Source of the DNA: Desulfobacterales bacterium
GTDB taxonomy: Bacteria; Desulfobacterota; Desulfobacteria; Desulfobacterales; C00003060
Assembly (NCBI GenBank): GCA_030616475.1
Contig: JAUWXF010000005.1
Location: 1-58,507, forward strand
DNA length: 58,507 nt
Direction: 5' to 3'
Below the pieces are notes generated by a model that had not been told where the DNA came from, did not search any database, and saw nothing but the letters and a program-made list of their open reading frames with translations. This document shows positions 1 to 8,465 of the stretch, piece by piece. Both the position numbers and the translations under genes were made by a program. Each line of letters starts with the position of its first letter. Within the stretch, counting starts at the first letter, position 1.

Positions 1-2
1 AC

Positions 3-126
3 GGCAATGGCGGGCAGGTCTCGCGTTTGTCGCTCCTGACACCTGACACCAAAAAGTAGGAACAAAAGAACTTATCTCTTGGCGCCCGCATCCTTGATAA
101 GTGTAAACCGAGGAATGAAGGATGCC
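3..126. repeat. Dispersed repeat, left member of a long inverted pair
   Basis: Positions 36-126 are an exact reverse complement of 57811-57901 (91 bp, no mismatch by eye). A second 17-bp block, 3-19, is the reverse complement of 57933-57949; the sequence between the two blocks differs. Inside the 91-bp unit, GCATCCTT and AAGGATGC type arms can fold into a hairpin. No gene is visible in 1-220; the rest of this gap (127-220) is ordinary leader sequence of gpmI with a TAAGGAG ribosome-binding site just before the GTG at 221. Confidence 0.85.
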
Positions 127-220
127 GCAAGATTCATATATCAGAATGACTAACCTCCTGTCAAAACAAATAATATTGTCATTTTGCCCAATCCATGCTA
201 CCGGTAGATAAGGAGTTTTC

Positions 221-1774
221 GTGAAACCTGTTGCACTAATTATCCGCGACGGCTGGGGCTATCGCGAGGAGAGCGAAGGAAACGCGGTCAGGGCGGCAAG
301 GACACCCAACCTGGATTCGTATCTCGCGAATTATCCCTGGGTGCTGATCCATGCCTCGGGAGAGCCTGTGGGTCTGCCGGGCGGCTACCAGGGATCGAGC
401 GAAGTCGGCCACCTGAACATGGGCGCGGGCCGGATTGTAATCCAGGAACTTAAGCGGATCAACGACGCCATGGTGGACGGCTCACTCTTCGAAGCAGAGG
501 ATTTCAAACGCCTAATTGAGAACTGCAAGACGAACAACTCGCGCCTCCACCTGATGGGCCTGTTGCAGGACGAAGGCGTGCACGCCCACTGCGATCAAAT
601 GTTTAAAATCATGAGTGCGGCCCGGAAACGGGGTGTGGAAGAGATCATGGTGCATATATTTGCCGACGGCCGCGACACACCACCCCGCTCGACGCTCCAA
701 TACATCGATCAATTGAATCAGGCTATGAAGGAGGTGGGCAACTGCCGTGTGGGTACCCTCATGGGACGCTATTACGGCATGGATCGTTCCAGGGACTGGG
801 ACCTCACCAGCACCGCCTTCGAGTGTATCGTAAACGCCACTGGCCGGAAAGCCGAAACCGCCGGGGCGGCCGTTGAGGAGTCTTACGCAAAGGACAAGAC
901 ACCAGACCGCGTTGAGATGTTTGACGAGTATATCCCGCCCTACGTTATCGGGGATTACGATGGGGTCAGGGACGGCGATTCGGTTCTCCACACGAACTTT
1001 CGGCAGGACCGCGCCATTCAGCTTTCCATGGCCTTTGTCGAGGATGACTACCCGGGAACGCGGTCGCGCCGGCCAGGTTGTCTGTACGTGGGTCTCACCC
1101 GGTACTACAATGAGTTTCCGCGCTTCATGCTTGGGGCCATAGATTCCGGAGGCGGGATGAAGAATCTCCTCGGAGAGGTCATCAGCAACAAGGGTCTCAA
1201 GCAACTACGCCTTGCCGAGACACAAAAATACCGGCATGTGACCAGCTTCTTCAACGGGAAATCGACCAGGCCATATGCGGGGGAGGATCAGATTGAGGTA
1301 AAGAGCCGGTATGATCCCGCAACGTTCGCCTCGCACCCTGAGATGAATGCGTACGACGTGCGAGACAAGTTTCTCGAAATCGTCAAAGATGGCTGTGACT
1401 ATGCCTTTATCGCCATCAACTTCGCTAACTGCGATATGGTGGGGCACACTGGCGACATGGCTGCTGCAACAAAAGCCGTCGAGGTGGTAGACGAATGCGT
1501 TGGAGATTGCATCAACCGGCTCCTTCAGTTGGAAGGTGAAATTCTGCTTACCGCCGATCACGGAAATGCCGAAGAGATGATCGACCCGAACACCAAACGC
1601 GTAAAGACCAGCCACTCCCTTAACCCGGTGGAGCTGATCTATGTTAGCGGGAAAGCCAAAGGTAAAAAGCTCAAATCAGGCGGCAAACTGGCCGACATCG
1701 CCCCCACCGCTCTCAAGCTCATGAACATCGACATCCCGCCTGAGATGACGGCAAGCCAACTCATTGAAGGATAA
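221..1774 (+). CDS. gpmI: 2,3-bisphosphoglycerate-independent phosphoglycerate mutase
   Basis: Interconverts 3- and 2-phosphoglycerate in glycolysis/gluconeogenesis in the cytosol, using a di-manganese alkaline-phosphatase-type active site. The 517-residue length fits the family. Visible landmarks are the N-terminal metal-binding D10-G-W-G, the catalytic serine S60 in GSSEVGHLNMGAGR, the substrate motif GRDTPPRS near residue 150, and the C-terminal metal motif TADHGNAEE near 440. The start is a GTG preceded by TAAGGAG at normal spacing. It stands alone, followed by a hairpin and repeats, so it is probably monocistronic. Family assignment is secure. Confidence 0.97.
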   Translation: MKPVALIIRDGWGYREESEGNAVRAARTPNLDSYLANYPWVLIHASGEPVGLPGGYQGSSEVGHLNMGAGRIVIQELKRINDAMVDGSLFEAEDFKRLIENCKTNNSRLHLMGLLQDEGVHAHCDQMFKIMSAARKRGVEEIMVHIFADGRDTPPRSTLQYIDQLNQAMKEVGNCRVGTLMGRYYGMDRSRDWDLTSTAFECIVNATGRKAETAGAAVEESYAKDKTPDRVEMFDEYIPPYVIGDYDGVRDGDSVLHTNFRQDRAIQLSMAFVEDDYPGTRSRRPGCLYVGLTRYYNEFPRFMLGAIDSGGGMKNLLGEVISNKGLKQLRLAETQKYRHVTSFFNGKSTRPYAGEDQIEVKSRYDPATFASHPEMNAYDVRDKFLEIVKDGCDYAFIAINFANCDMVGHTGDMAAATKAVEVVDECVGDCINRLLQLEGEILLTADHGNAEEMIDPNTKRVKTSHSLNPVELIYVSGKAKGKKLKSGGKLADIAPTALKLMNIDIPPEMTASQLIEG

Positions 1775-1801
1775 GGAGGAGCTTTGGCGCTTAGTGACGT
1801 A

Positions 1802-1841
1802 ACATCGACAACACATTGTCGATGTCTGACACAACTTTTTT
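1802..1841 (+). terminator. Hairpin downstream of gpmI, possible terminator
   Basis: A 10-bp perfect stem (1802-1811 with 1816-1825, loop CACA) is followed about ten bases later by a run of six T at 1836-1841. The T run is farther from the stem than in a classic intrinsic terminator. A related hairpin lies at about 52588-52622, so this may instead be a dispersed palindrome that doubles as a terminator. Between the gpmI stop and the hairpin sits an orphan AAGGAGG (1773-1779), discussed in the findings. Confidence 0.45.
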
Positions 1842-1854
1842 GTATTTGTTCCAA

Positions 1855-2065
1855 TTGAAATTCGAATATCGAAATCCGAAACAATGTCAAATGACAAAAA
1901 TTCAAAACTAAAAACGATAAGGAATCTTATCATTTCATAATGCGACTAAAATCCTGTCTGTGTGCAACCACGCACAGGCTGGCGCACTTACAGTTTAGAA
2001 CATTTGGACATTCGATATTCGGATTTGTTTCGAGTTTCGATATTCGGATTTCGAATTTAATAATT
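1855..2065. repeat. AT-rich dispersed repeat pair (GATATTCGGATTTC type)
   Basis: Two inverted blocks, about 1858-1912 and 2005-2062, carry variants of ATCGAAATCCGAAACAA and its complement. The same words recur at 31448-31520, 31600-31690, 48450-48512 and 48540-48605. This fills most of the 341-bp gap between gpmI and the next gene. No open reading frame with gene-like properties was seen here. Confidence 0.7.
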
Positions 2066-2115
2066 AGCAATAACGGAACCAGCGGACAATTCCGAACATA
2101 ACCTTTTAGGCCTGT

Positions 2116-2826
2116 ATGGAGATTTCAGACAAGTTAGATATCTTGGGTCAGATATACGATATTTATGAGACCTTCTCAACGCGCCTGAGTGTGGCTTGCG
2201 TGCGGGGCTGTGCGGCGTGCTGTACCCAAAACGTTACCATGACTACCCTGGAAGGATATTGGATTGTCGAGCACTTGATTTCCTCGGGGCAGATAGATCT
2301 CTTTCAGCGCCTCCATCGCTCAGCACACCAAGAACGCTTTCAGCCCACCGTCACCACCAATGAGCTTGCAGCCCTCTGTATGCAGGGGGAGGACCCACCC
2401 GAAGAGAAGAGCGACTGGCCCCGAGCTGCCTGCCCCTTTCTTTCAAACAACGAATGTCTTATCTATCCGGAACGACCGTTCGGCTGCCGGTGCTTCTTTT
2501 CGACACAGAAGTGTGAGACAATCGCCTCCGCTGTGGTGGACCCGTTCTTGGTCACAGTGAATACTCTCTTTTTGCAGGTTATCGAGCAGATCGACGAGGG
2601 CGGGTTCTTTGGAAATATGACCGATGTGCTGCTCTTTCTGGAATCCGAGGCACAGCGAAAGCGGTATGAGGTAAACGCGAGCCTGAATCATCCCGGGGGG
2701 CTTCCTGTTAATCGTTGCATACCAGGACTCTTGGTGCCACCAGAGCATCACTTGAGGATACAACCCATCTTAGAGAAAATCAAAAATGTCAGGCTGTTCG
2801 AGCGTAGCTTAGGGAATCAAGAATAG
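2116..2826 (+). CDS. YkgJ-type cysteine cluster protein
   Basis: A 236-residue protein with the CxxxCxxCC cluster typical of the YkgJ/UPF0153 family (C28, C32, C35, C36 in CVRGCAACC) and a second cysteine set further on (ACPFL...NECLIYPERPFGCRCF, about residues 108-130). The family is thought to bind zinc or an iron-sulfur cluster; its biochemical role is not established. No signal peptide or membrane segment is seen. It is flanked on both sides by repeat-filled DNA, so no operon context helps. The start is the ATG at 2116; no strong ribosome-binding site is evident. Confidence 0.85.
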   Translation: MEISDKLDILGQIYDIYETFSTRLSVACVRGCAACCTQNVTMTTLEGYWIVEHLISSGQIDLFQRLHRSAHQERFQPTVTTNELAALCMQGEDPPEEKSDWPRAACPFLSNNECLIYPERPFGCRCFFSTQKCETIASAVVDPFLVTVNTLFLQVIEQIDEGGFFGNMTDVLLFLESEAQRKRYEVNASLNHPGGLPVNRCIPGLLVPPEHHLRIQPILEKIKNVRLFERSLGNQE

Positions 2827-3028
2827 ACTTTGGAAAGAATATTTTCGGGTAGTAATGGATGTTCAGATTGCCAAAGGCCCAACCAGGCCTGATGAAACTG
2901 ATGAATAGGGTGTTTTCGTGGTCATCTTTAAAATCTCTGGAACGCCGCATAACTACGGGCTAAAATAGAAAACCCACGATGCAATACTATATCCGATATC
3001 GCCTTCCCAGGCTCCTCCGACTTTCTAC

Positions 3029-3114
3029 CTTGATTGTATAGGAATTTCCTTTTTGGGAGCGGCGAAGCCGCGTTACATAAGATCGCGGAGCGATCTTATA
3101 ACTTGACGAACAGT
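3029..3114 (-). repeat. REP-like palindromic repeat, copy 1 of 4
   Basis: Read on the minus strand it has the order: CAAGTTAT end, a palindrome around CGCTCCGCGATC, a second palindrome GCGGCTTCGCCGC, then AAGGAAATTCCTATA and an end close to ATCAAG. Copies in the other orientation lie at 47994-48069 and 56162-56241, with a partial one at 13034-13081. The ends are short inverted repeats. An open frame runs through it into the following glycosyltransferase, which is why an earlier start at 3034 is not accepted. The rest of 2827-3174 shows nothing gene-like. Confidence 0.8.
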
Positions 3115-3174
3115 CGAATCTACATTAAACAAAATCATCAATGGCGTAACTCTTTCTTATGTGGTGAATGTCCG

Positions 3175-4713
3175 ATGTTGAGTATACTCCCTCGCTTGTC
3201 GATACACCGTTACTTTGAAGACTGGCGGGCAAAGCTGGGTCTACTGGTTATTTTATCTTTGTGTTTTAAGCTCTGGGTCCTCCTTCGGGTCGAGGTGATC
3301 AACCCAGATGCCGTTCTTTACCTCAAAGCTGCCCGACATTACCTCTCAGGAGATTTTAAGGCAGCCCTCGAAGTCTATCCCATGCCCTTCTACCCGCTCC
3401 TTATTGCCGCGGTACACCGGTTTTTTGTGTCAGACCTTGCGTTGGCCGGACAGGTTCTTTCAGTTTTTTTTCTTACCGGAATGCTGGTACCTTGTTACCT
3501 TTTAGTAAGGGAGGTATGGAATGATACCGCCGCGTTCTGGGGAGGGGCACTACTGGCGACCAGCCCATACTTTAACCGGCACGCTGTGGACGTTGTACGT
3601 GATCCAGCCTTTCTCTTTTTTCTGGCCTGGGGCATATGGGCTACCTGGCGCCTCTTGGAGACAAGGAACTGGCGCTGGGCTGCTCTTGCAAGCCTGATGG
3701 CTGCGCTATCCACTCTTTCACGGATTGAAGGTGCACTTTTATTTTTAGCTTTTCCAGTGGCCTGTCTGTTGGGCAGCCGCGGCCTGTCCATCAGTCGCCG
3801 GACAGGCATGGCGGCCATTTTGATCTCTGTTGGTCCAGCATGCATCGCTCCCTTGGCAGCTTGGGTCGCTTTTCGCTGGGGGGAACTACCCACCAGTAGA
3901 CTTCCGGAATTACTGTCAGTGAAACACAACCTTTACCTGGTAGTTGAAAAATACCGATTGTATTACGAAATGCTAAGGACTTTGGAACAGCAACTGCCCG
4001 ATGGAGGCTATTCACAAAGTTTTTTCGCACTCACCCGCCATTATATTCCATTTATTTATCTTATCGGCCTTGCACATAGTCTGCTGCGGATGGTTCACCC
4101 GGCCATATTTATTGCCTCTTTGGCTGGCCTGAAAACCTGGCGGCATGTGCCCAGCTCCTTTCGATGGGTTCTAGGATTGGTTTTTGCCTCCTACCTATTG
4201 ATAGCTATGCTGTTGCGATTTCAAGATGTCTGGTATAGTAACCGTTTTATCTATACACCCGCTCTGATCTTAACCCTGTGGGCAGGCCAGGGCGTTGTAA
4301 TCATTTGGCGATGGCAGCGGGAACGCTGGCAGCAAGGATGGAGCCGGTGGGCGGCCACAACGATGATCCTCGTGTTACTTCTTTCGCCTGCCGCAAAAGT
4401 CCTTATGTATGAGGCCGGCAGAGAGAAAAACATCCGGCTGGCTGGATCGTGGCTGGCCGGCCACAGCCCTGTTGGGGCCTCTCTTCTTACCAATGACAGA
4501 CGCATAGCTTTTTACGCCGACAGAGAGTTTGCCCCTATCGATATTCACGGGGACATAAGTAAGCTGGACCCGCGGCACAAGTCATCATACATAGTCCTCA
4601 GGGGTAAGAAACGTGAACTGGCCGGATTTCCAGCTCCGTCAGGCTACGAGGAAGTACAAAGGTTTCCAGGGAAACGTGGAACCGTCGTCATTTTTCAAAG
4701 CAAGGCATTCTAG
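3175..4713 (+). CDS. Membrane glycosyltransferase, GT39/PMT (ArnT-like) family
   Basis: A 512-residue polytopic protein with about ten hydrophobic segments and a C-terminal soluble tail. After the first membrane segment comes an acidic loop motif (NPDAVLYLKAARHYLSGD), as in GT39/ArnT-type enzymes that use polyprenyl-phosphate sugars at the periplasmic face. By family it should move a sugar from a lipid-phosphate donor to LPS, glycan or protein; the acceptor cannot be read from sequence. Its position just before waaG/waaP suggests envelope glycan modification. The frame is open from 3034, but the first 47 codons are made by a REP-like repeat, so the ATG at 3175 is preferred. Confidence 0.8.
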   Translation: MLSILPRLSIHRYFEDWRAKLGLLVILSLCFKLWVLLRVEVINPDAVLYLKAARHYLSGDFKAALEVYPMPFYPLLIAAVHRFFVSDLALAGQVLSVFFLTGMLVPCYLLVREVWNDTAAFWGGALLATSPYFNRHAVDVVRDPAFLFFLAWGIWATWRLLETRNWRWAALASLMAALSTLSRIEGALLFLAFPVACLLGSRGLSISRRTGMAAILISVGPACIAPLAAWVAFRWGELPTSRLPELLSVKHNLYLVVEKYRLYYEMLRTLEQQLPDGGYSQSFFALTRHYIPFIYLIGLAHSLLRMVHPAIFIASLAGLKTWRHVPSSFRWVLGLVFASYLLIAMLLRFQDVWYSNRFIYTPALILTLWAGQGVVIIWRWQRERWQQGWSRWAATTMILVLLLSPAAKVLMYEAGREKNIRLAGSWLAGHSPVGASLLTNDRRIAFYADREFAPIDIHGDISKLDPRHKSSYIVLRGKKRELAGFPAPSGYEEVQRFPGKRGTVVIFQSKAF

Positions 4714-4840
4714 AAGCTATTTCAAAACCCTTTTCCTTGGTCTGTTTGGCCATTTTTGAAAGTTCTAAGCTCGCTTCGCTAAGAACTTTTGACAAAAATG
4801 GCCAAAATGGAGTCGTCAAAAAGTTTTGAAACAGCTTCTA
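4712..4840. repeat. Palindromic MITE-like element, copy 1
   Basis: The terminal inverted repeats are 4712-4728 and 4823-4839 (AGCTATTTCAAAAC versus GTTTTGAAACAGCT). Inside are further complementary arms, TTGGCCATTTTTG with CAAAAATGGCCAA, and AGTTCTTAGCG type arms around 4761-4790. The element begins at the stop codon of the previous gene and ends ten bases before the waaG ATG, so the waaG leader lies in the element's edge. A second, half-degraded copy is at 58118-58177. Confidence 0.8.
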
Positions 4841-4849
4841 AGGACCGAT

Positions 4850-5968
4850 ATGAAATTTGCATTTTGCCTGTTTAAATATTTTCCCTTTGGTGGATTACAG
4901 CGAGACTTTCTGCGGATAGCCAAGGCCTGCCTGGCGCGTGGTCATCAAGTGGATGTGTATACCGGTTCCTTGGAGGGGGAGATACCGGACGGTTTGCAGG
5001 TTTCAACACTTCCGGTTTGGGGCTTTACCAATCACCGGCGCTATGAATCGTTTGCTAAGAGGCTCGGTAAATCTCTAGCCGGAAAGCACTATAATGCTGT
5101 CGTCGGATTCAATAAGATGCCCGGTTTAGATGTCTATTTTGCCGCAGATACCTGTTTTGCCGCCAAGGCACTTGAAAGAAGCTTTTGGTATCGTTTGACG
5201 AAACGTTGTCGAACTCTACTGAGTTTAGAACGATCCGTTTTTGATAAAGCGTCAAGGACAGAGATTCTATTGATCTCCGAACAAGAAAAAAAGTTTTTCA
5301 TGGGTTATTACGGTACTGCCGAACAGCGTTTTCACTTTTTGCCTCCGGGAATTGCCAGGGATCGGTTGGCGCCCAATAATGCTGCGGAGGTTCGCGCTAA
5401 ATTACGTAATGAATTGGCTATCGGATCAGATCAAAACATCGTCTTAATGGTTGGCTCTGGTTTTAGAACCAAAGGTGTTGATCGGGCGATCCGGGCCATC
5501 TCCTCTTTACCATCCAGTCTTCGTGAAAAAACAATCTTATTGATCGTGGGTGAAGATAAAACAAGACCTTTTCGGCAATTAGCCGAACGATTAGGCGTTG
5601 CAGAACAAGTACGCTTTATCGGGGGTCGCGAGGATGTCCCCCGGTTGTTAGTGGCAGCGGACCTTTTACTACACCCTGCCTACCGGGAAATGGCCGGTAT
5701 GGTTTTAATTGAGGCTATGGCGGCAGGATTGCCGGTTTTGGCAACTGATGTTTGTGGTTACAGTTATCATGTTGAACGTGCTGGTGCCGGAGAATTAGTG
5801 CCCTCACCCTTTGAGCAAGAAAGACTCAATGAACTGTTGGCTTTAATGTTAACTTCTGAGAAAAAAAATCAGTGGCAACTCAATGGTAGGGATTATGTTG
5901 CCAACACAGATGTCTTCAGCCTGCCTGAAAAGGCTGCGGACATTATCGAACGGGTGGCAGCATGCTAG
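4850..5968 (+). CDS. waaG: LPS core glycosyltransferase WaaG (GT4)
   Basis: Family GT4 enzyme that adds a hexose (glucose in enterics) to heptose II of the LPS inner core at the cytoplasmic face. The 372-residue protein opens with FCLFKYFPFGGLQRDFLRIA, the signature N-terminus of WaaG/RfaG, and carries the GT-B donor-site motif in HPAYREMAGMVLIEAMAAGLPV (glutamates near residue 285). The start ATG at 4850 has AAGGA upstream; an in-frame codon at 4826 lies inside a repeat and is rejected. The stop overlaps the waaP start by 7 bp (ATGCTAG), so the two are translationally coupled. Confidence 0.93.
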   Translation: MKFAFCLFKYFPFGGLQRDFLRIAKACLARGHQVDVYTGSLEGEIPDGLQVSTLPVWGFTNHRRYESFAKRLGKSLAGKHYNAVVGFNKMPGLDVYFAADTCFAAKALERSFWYRLTKRCRTLLSLERSVFDKASRTEILLISEQEKKFFMGYYGTAEQRFHFLPPGIARDRLAPNNAAEVRAKLRNELAIGSDQNIVLMVGSGFRTKGVDRAIRAISSLPSSLREKTILLIVGEDKTRPFRQLAERLGVAEQVRFIGGREDVPRLLVAADLLLHPAYREMAGMVLIEAMAAGLPVLATDVCGYSYHVERAGAGELVPSPFEQERLNELLALMLTSEKKNQWQLNGRDYVANTDVFSLPEKAADIIERVAAC

Positions 5969-6780
5969 TGTTACCTAAGGCCTGGATAGAACGCTGGCAT
6001 GTCCAAGATACCTTTGATCGATTATTCGCTATTGACGGCAGGGTCTATCGCGAACAAGATGGCCGTAAAACGTTGCGTTTTACCCTTAATGACAAGAATT
6101 ATTTCGCGAAGTTCCATCACGGGGTAGGCTGGAAAAGGATATTAAGAGATCTGCTGCAATTACGTCTGCCAGTCATTAGCGCAGAAACAGAATGGCGGGC
6201 GATCCAACGCCTTGAGCAATTGGGTATTAGGACCATGCACTTAGTGGGATATGGCAAAAGAGGCTGGAACCCTGCGCGGCTTCAATCCTTTGTTATCATG
6301 GAAGAATTGGCTAATACCGTAAGTCTTGAAGATTTTTGTCGGGACTGGCCAACGTCACCACCCAGTTATGCCTTGAAACGAGCCTTGATCACGGAAGTAG
6401 CAAAGATTGCTCGAACACTTCATAAACATGGAATCAACCATCGGGATTTTTACATCTGCCATTTTTTGCTCGATATTTCGGCAGGGCCGGAGACAATTGA
6501 TCCCCGCCATTTAAGTCTTTATCTCATCGACCTGCACCGCATGCAAATACGTCGTCGTATCCCAAGACGTTGGCGAGTCAAAGATATCGGTTCTTTGTAC
6601 TTTTCGAGTATGGACATCGGTTTAACCAAGCGTGATTTATTGCGATTTATTCGGGTATACCGAAACAAGCCATTGAGAGCATGTCTAGACGAACACAAAC
6701 CCTTTTGGTGGCAGGTGAAGAGACGTGCCGTTGCGCTTTATCGGGAATTTTTTCAAAAAGATCCAACAATCCTTCTATAA
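5962..6780 (+). CDS. waaP: LPS core heptose(I) kinase WaaP (RfaP)
   Basis: Phosphorylates heptose I of the LPS inner core. The 272-residue length matches the family. The catalytic loop NHRDFYICHFLL places the base at D162, the equivalent of the essential aspartate in enterobacterial WaaP, and IDLHRM follows as the metal-binding segment. The protein is soluble with no membrane segment. It overlaps waaG by 7 bp, as is common for the waaG-waaP pair. The downstream 170 bp are filled with CTCGACCA-type repeats. Confidence 0.94.
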   Translation: MLVLPKAWIERWHVQDTFDRLFAIDGRVYREQDGRKTLRFTLNDKNYFAKFHHGVGWKRILRDLLQLRLPVISAETEWRAIQRLEQLGIRTMHLVGYGKRGWNPARLQSFVIMEELANTVSLEDFCRDWPTSPPSYALKRALITEVAKIARTLHKHGINHRDFYICHFLLDISAGPETIDPRHLSLYLIDLHRMQIRRRIPRRWRVKDIGSLYFSSMDIGLTKRDLLRFIRVYRNKPLRACLDEHKPFWWQVKRRAVALYREFFQKDPTILL

Positions 6781-6834
6781 TTTAACGTCCCGGAATTTCT
6801 AGAACCTATTGAAATTCCTGTGACTTTAGTCGAG

Positions 6835-6932
6835 TAGTTAAATAGTCGAGTCGTCAAGTTGTAAGGTACTTGAAACAATCAACCACTCGACCACTCAACT
6901 ACTCGACCACTCGACCACTCGACCAATTGTGG
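6835..6932. repeat. 8-bp tandem repeats in inverted pair (CTCGACCA)
   Basis: 6833-6855 carries GTCGAGT units, and 6880-6925 carries about six ACTCGACC/ACTCAACT units in the complementary sense. Together they can fold into a long imperfect hairpin in the waaP-kinase gap. Related units occur at 23306-23345 and 23492-23522. Confidence 0.8.
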
Positions 6933-6951
6933 AGCGAAGCGAACTAAGTTC

Positions 6952-8406
6952 ATGAATTCTTATAATGAAAAACGATTGCGAAAGGCAGGGCGCAGCATAG
7001 AATTGCCCTTTTGTTTGTCGTTAGAGGATAGTAATGATGTTCTGCATTGTGAAAGACTGCTGCGAATTATCCCGGGAAGACGAACAGTATTGTTAGGCAA
7101 GTGGGGTAAAAAGCAGGTCGTTGCAAAATTGTTCTATCGACCTTTACAAATTCATCGTCATCTTAGACGAGAGGTAGAGGGAACGCGGGCGTTACTAGGA
7201 GCAGGTATTATGACACCCGATTTGTTATATATTGGGAATGCGAAAAACACAGCGATTGGCGTCTTATTATTCGAATATATTCACCCCGCCGGCACTTTCG
7301 AGCAAGTATGGAATGCCTTAAGGAGTCAGGATAAGAAGCGCGATCTGTTTTGCCGGATAGTGCTAATCCTCGCTAAAATGCATCAGGCCGGACTAAAGCA
7401 ACAAGATTTGCACCTGAATAATTTTCTTATCAAGAGCCATACGATCTATTCCATGGACGGGGCTTCCATCAAACAGAATAAGACCGGACATCCTTTGAAA
7501 GTACCGGAGAGCTTGAAAAATCTGGCCATATTGTTCGCTCAATTGACATTACAGGACTGTTCTCTGCTGCAAGACCTTTACAAAGACTATACCGAGTCAC
7601 GCGGATGGGAAAACAGAAATGATTACTTTCGGAAATTACAGTCGAAAATTGAGCGCTCACGGAGGCAACGCATAAGAAGATATATGAAAAAGCTTTTCCG
7701 GGAATCCACTGAAATTGTTTCTCGAAAATCATTTACCCGTTTCATGCTTTGCAAGCGGGCCCATTACACACACACAATGGAAGCCTTCTTGGAAAGCCCT
7801 GATCGGTTGTTAGATAAGCAGAACAAGCTCTTGCTCAAAAGAGGGAATACCTGCACGGTTGGCAGAATTAAACTTGATGGTCACGATTTGGTCGTAAAAC
7901 GTTACAACATCAAAAGTTTTGGCCATGGGCTCCGGCGGAGCTTCATGGCAACGCGAGCCGCCCATTCCTGGCGCAATGCACATCTGTTATTGTTGTTAGG
8001 TATCGCAACGCCAAGACCTGTTGCCATGCTGGAGAAGCGTTGTGGCCCGTTTCGAAGGAAAGCCTATTTCATAAGTGAATATCTTGACGGCCCTCATGCC
8101 TTGAATTTCTTTGACGAAGGTGATCTCCATGAGAAATCCGCAGTTGCACACCGAATTGCTGATATTTTCAAGAACCTGGAATCAGCAAGAATCAGTCACG
8201 GTGATATGAAGGCTACCAATATTCTGATTCACAAGCAGGAACCTGTACTCATTGACGTTGAAGGTATATGTGCCCATCACAGTCGCAGACGTTTTCTTTC
8301 CGCTCACCGTAAGGATATAAAACGGTTTTTCCAAAATTGGAAAGACCTTCCCAAGATTGGAAGAATGTTTAAAGAAATAATGAATCAAACAACGTTCAGT
8401 TTATGA
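6952..8406 (+). CDS. Tandem two-domain LPS-type kinase
   Basis: A 484-residue protein with two complete small-molecule/LPS kinase folds. Domain 1 (about 25-200) has an ATP lysine K59 in VVAKLF, a catalytic loop QQDLHLNNFLI (D152, N157) and a metal residue D169. Domain 2 (about 290-470) has K316 in VVKRY, the loop SHGDMKATNILI (D418, N423) and LIDVEG (D435). Both halves therefore look catalytically competent. Proteins of this tandem layout accompany waaG-waaP in some Gram-negatives and are inferred to phosphorylate core heptoses, but the exact acceptor is not known. It starts with the ATG at 6952 after a repeat-filled gap. Confidence 0.8.
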   Translation: MNSYNEKRLRKAGRSIELPFCLSLEDSNDVLHCERLLRIIPGRRTVLLGKWGKKQVVAKLFYRPLQIHRHLRREVEGTRALLGAGIMTPDLLYIGNAKNTAIGVLLFEYIHPAGTFEQVWNALRSQDKKRDLFCRIVLILAKMHQAGLKQQDLHLNNFLIKSHTIYSMDGASIKQNKTGHPLKVPESLKNLAILFAQLTLQDCSLLQDLYKDYTESRGWENRNDYFRKLQSKIERSRRQRIRRYMKKLFRESTEIVSRKSFTRFMLCKRAHYTHTMEAFLESPDRLLDKQNKLLLKRGNTCTVGRIKLDGHDLVVKRYNIKSFGHGLRRSFMATRAAHSWRNAHLLLLLGIATPRPVAMLEKRCGPFRRKAYFISEYLDGPHALNFFDEGDLHEKSAVAHRIADIFKNLESARISHGDMKATNILIHKQEPVLIDVEGICAHHSRRRFLSAHRKDIKRFFQNWKDLPKIGRMFKEIMNQTTFSL

Positions 8407-8465
8407 ATCAGAAAATCACAAAGTTTTTTGCCAGCTTGTTTCGATGTGGTAAGAGGTGTTTTTAG

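Noticed and set aside
512-1204. 230-codon minus-strand frame inside gpmI
   Set aside because: Antisense shadow of a clearly identified gene, no family resemblance.
3034-3174. N-terminal extension of the membrane glycosyltransferase
   Set aside because: The 47 extra codons translate a REP-like repeat found elsewhere in non-coding DNA.
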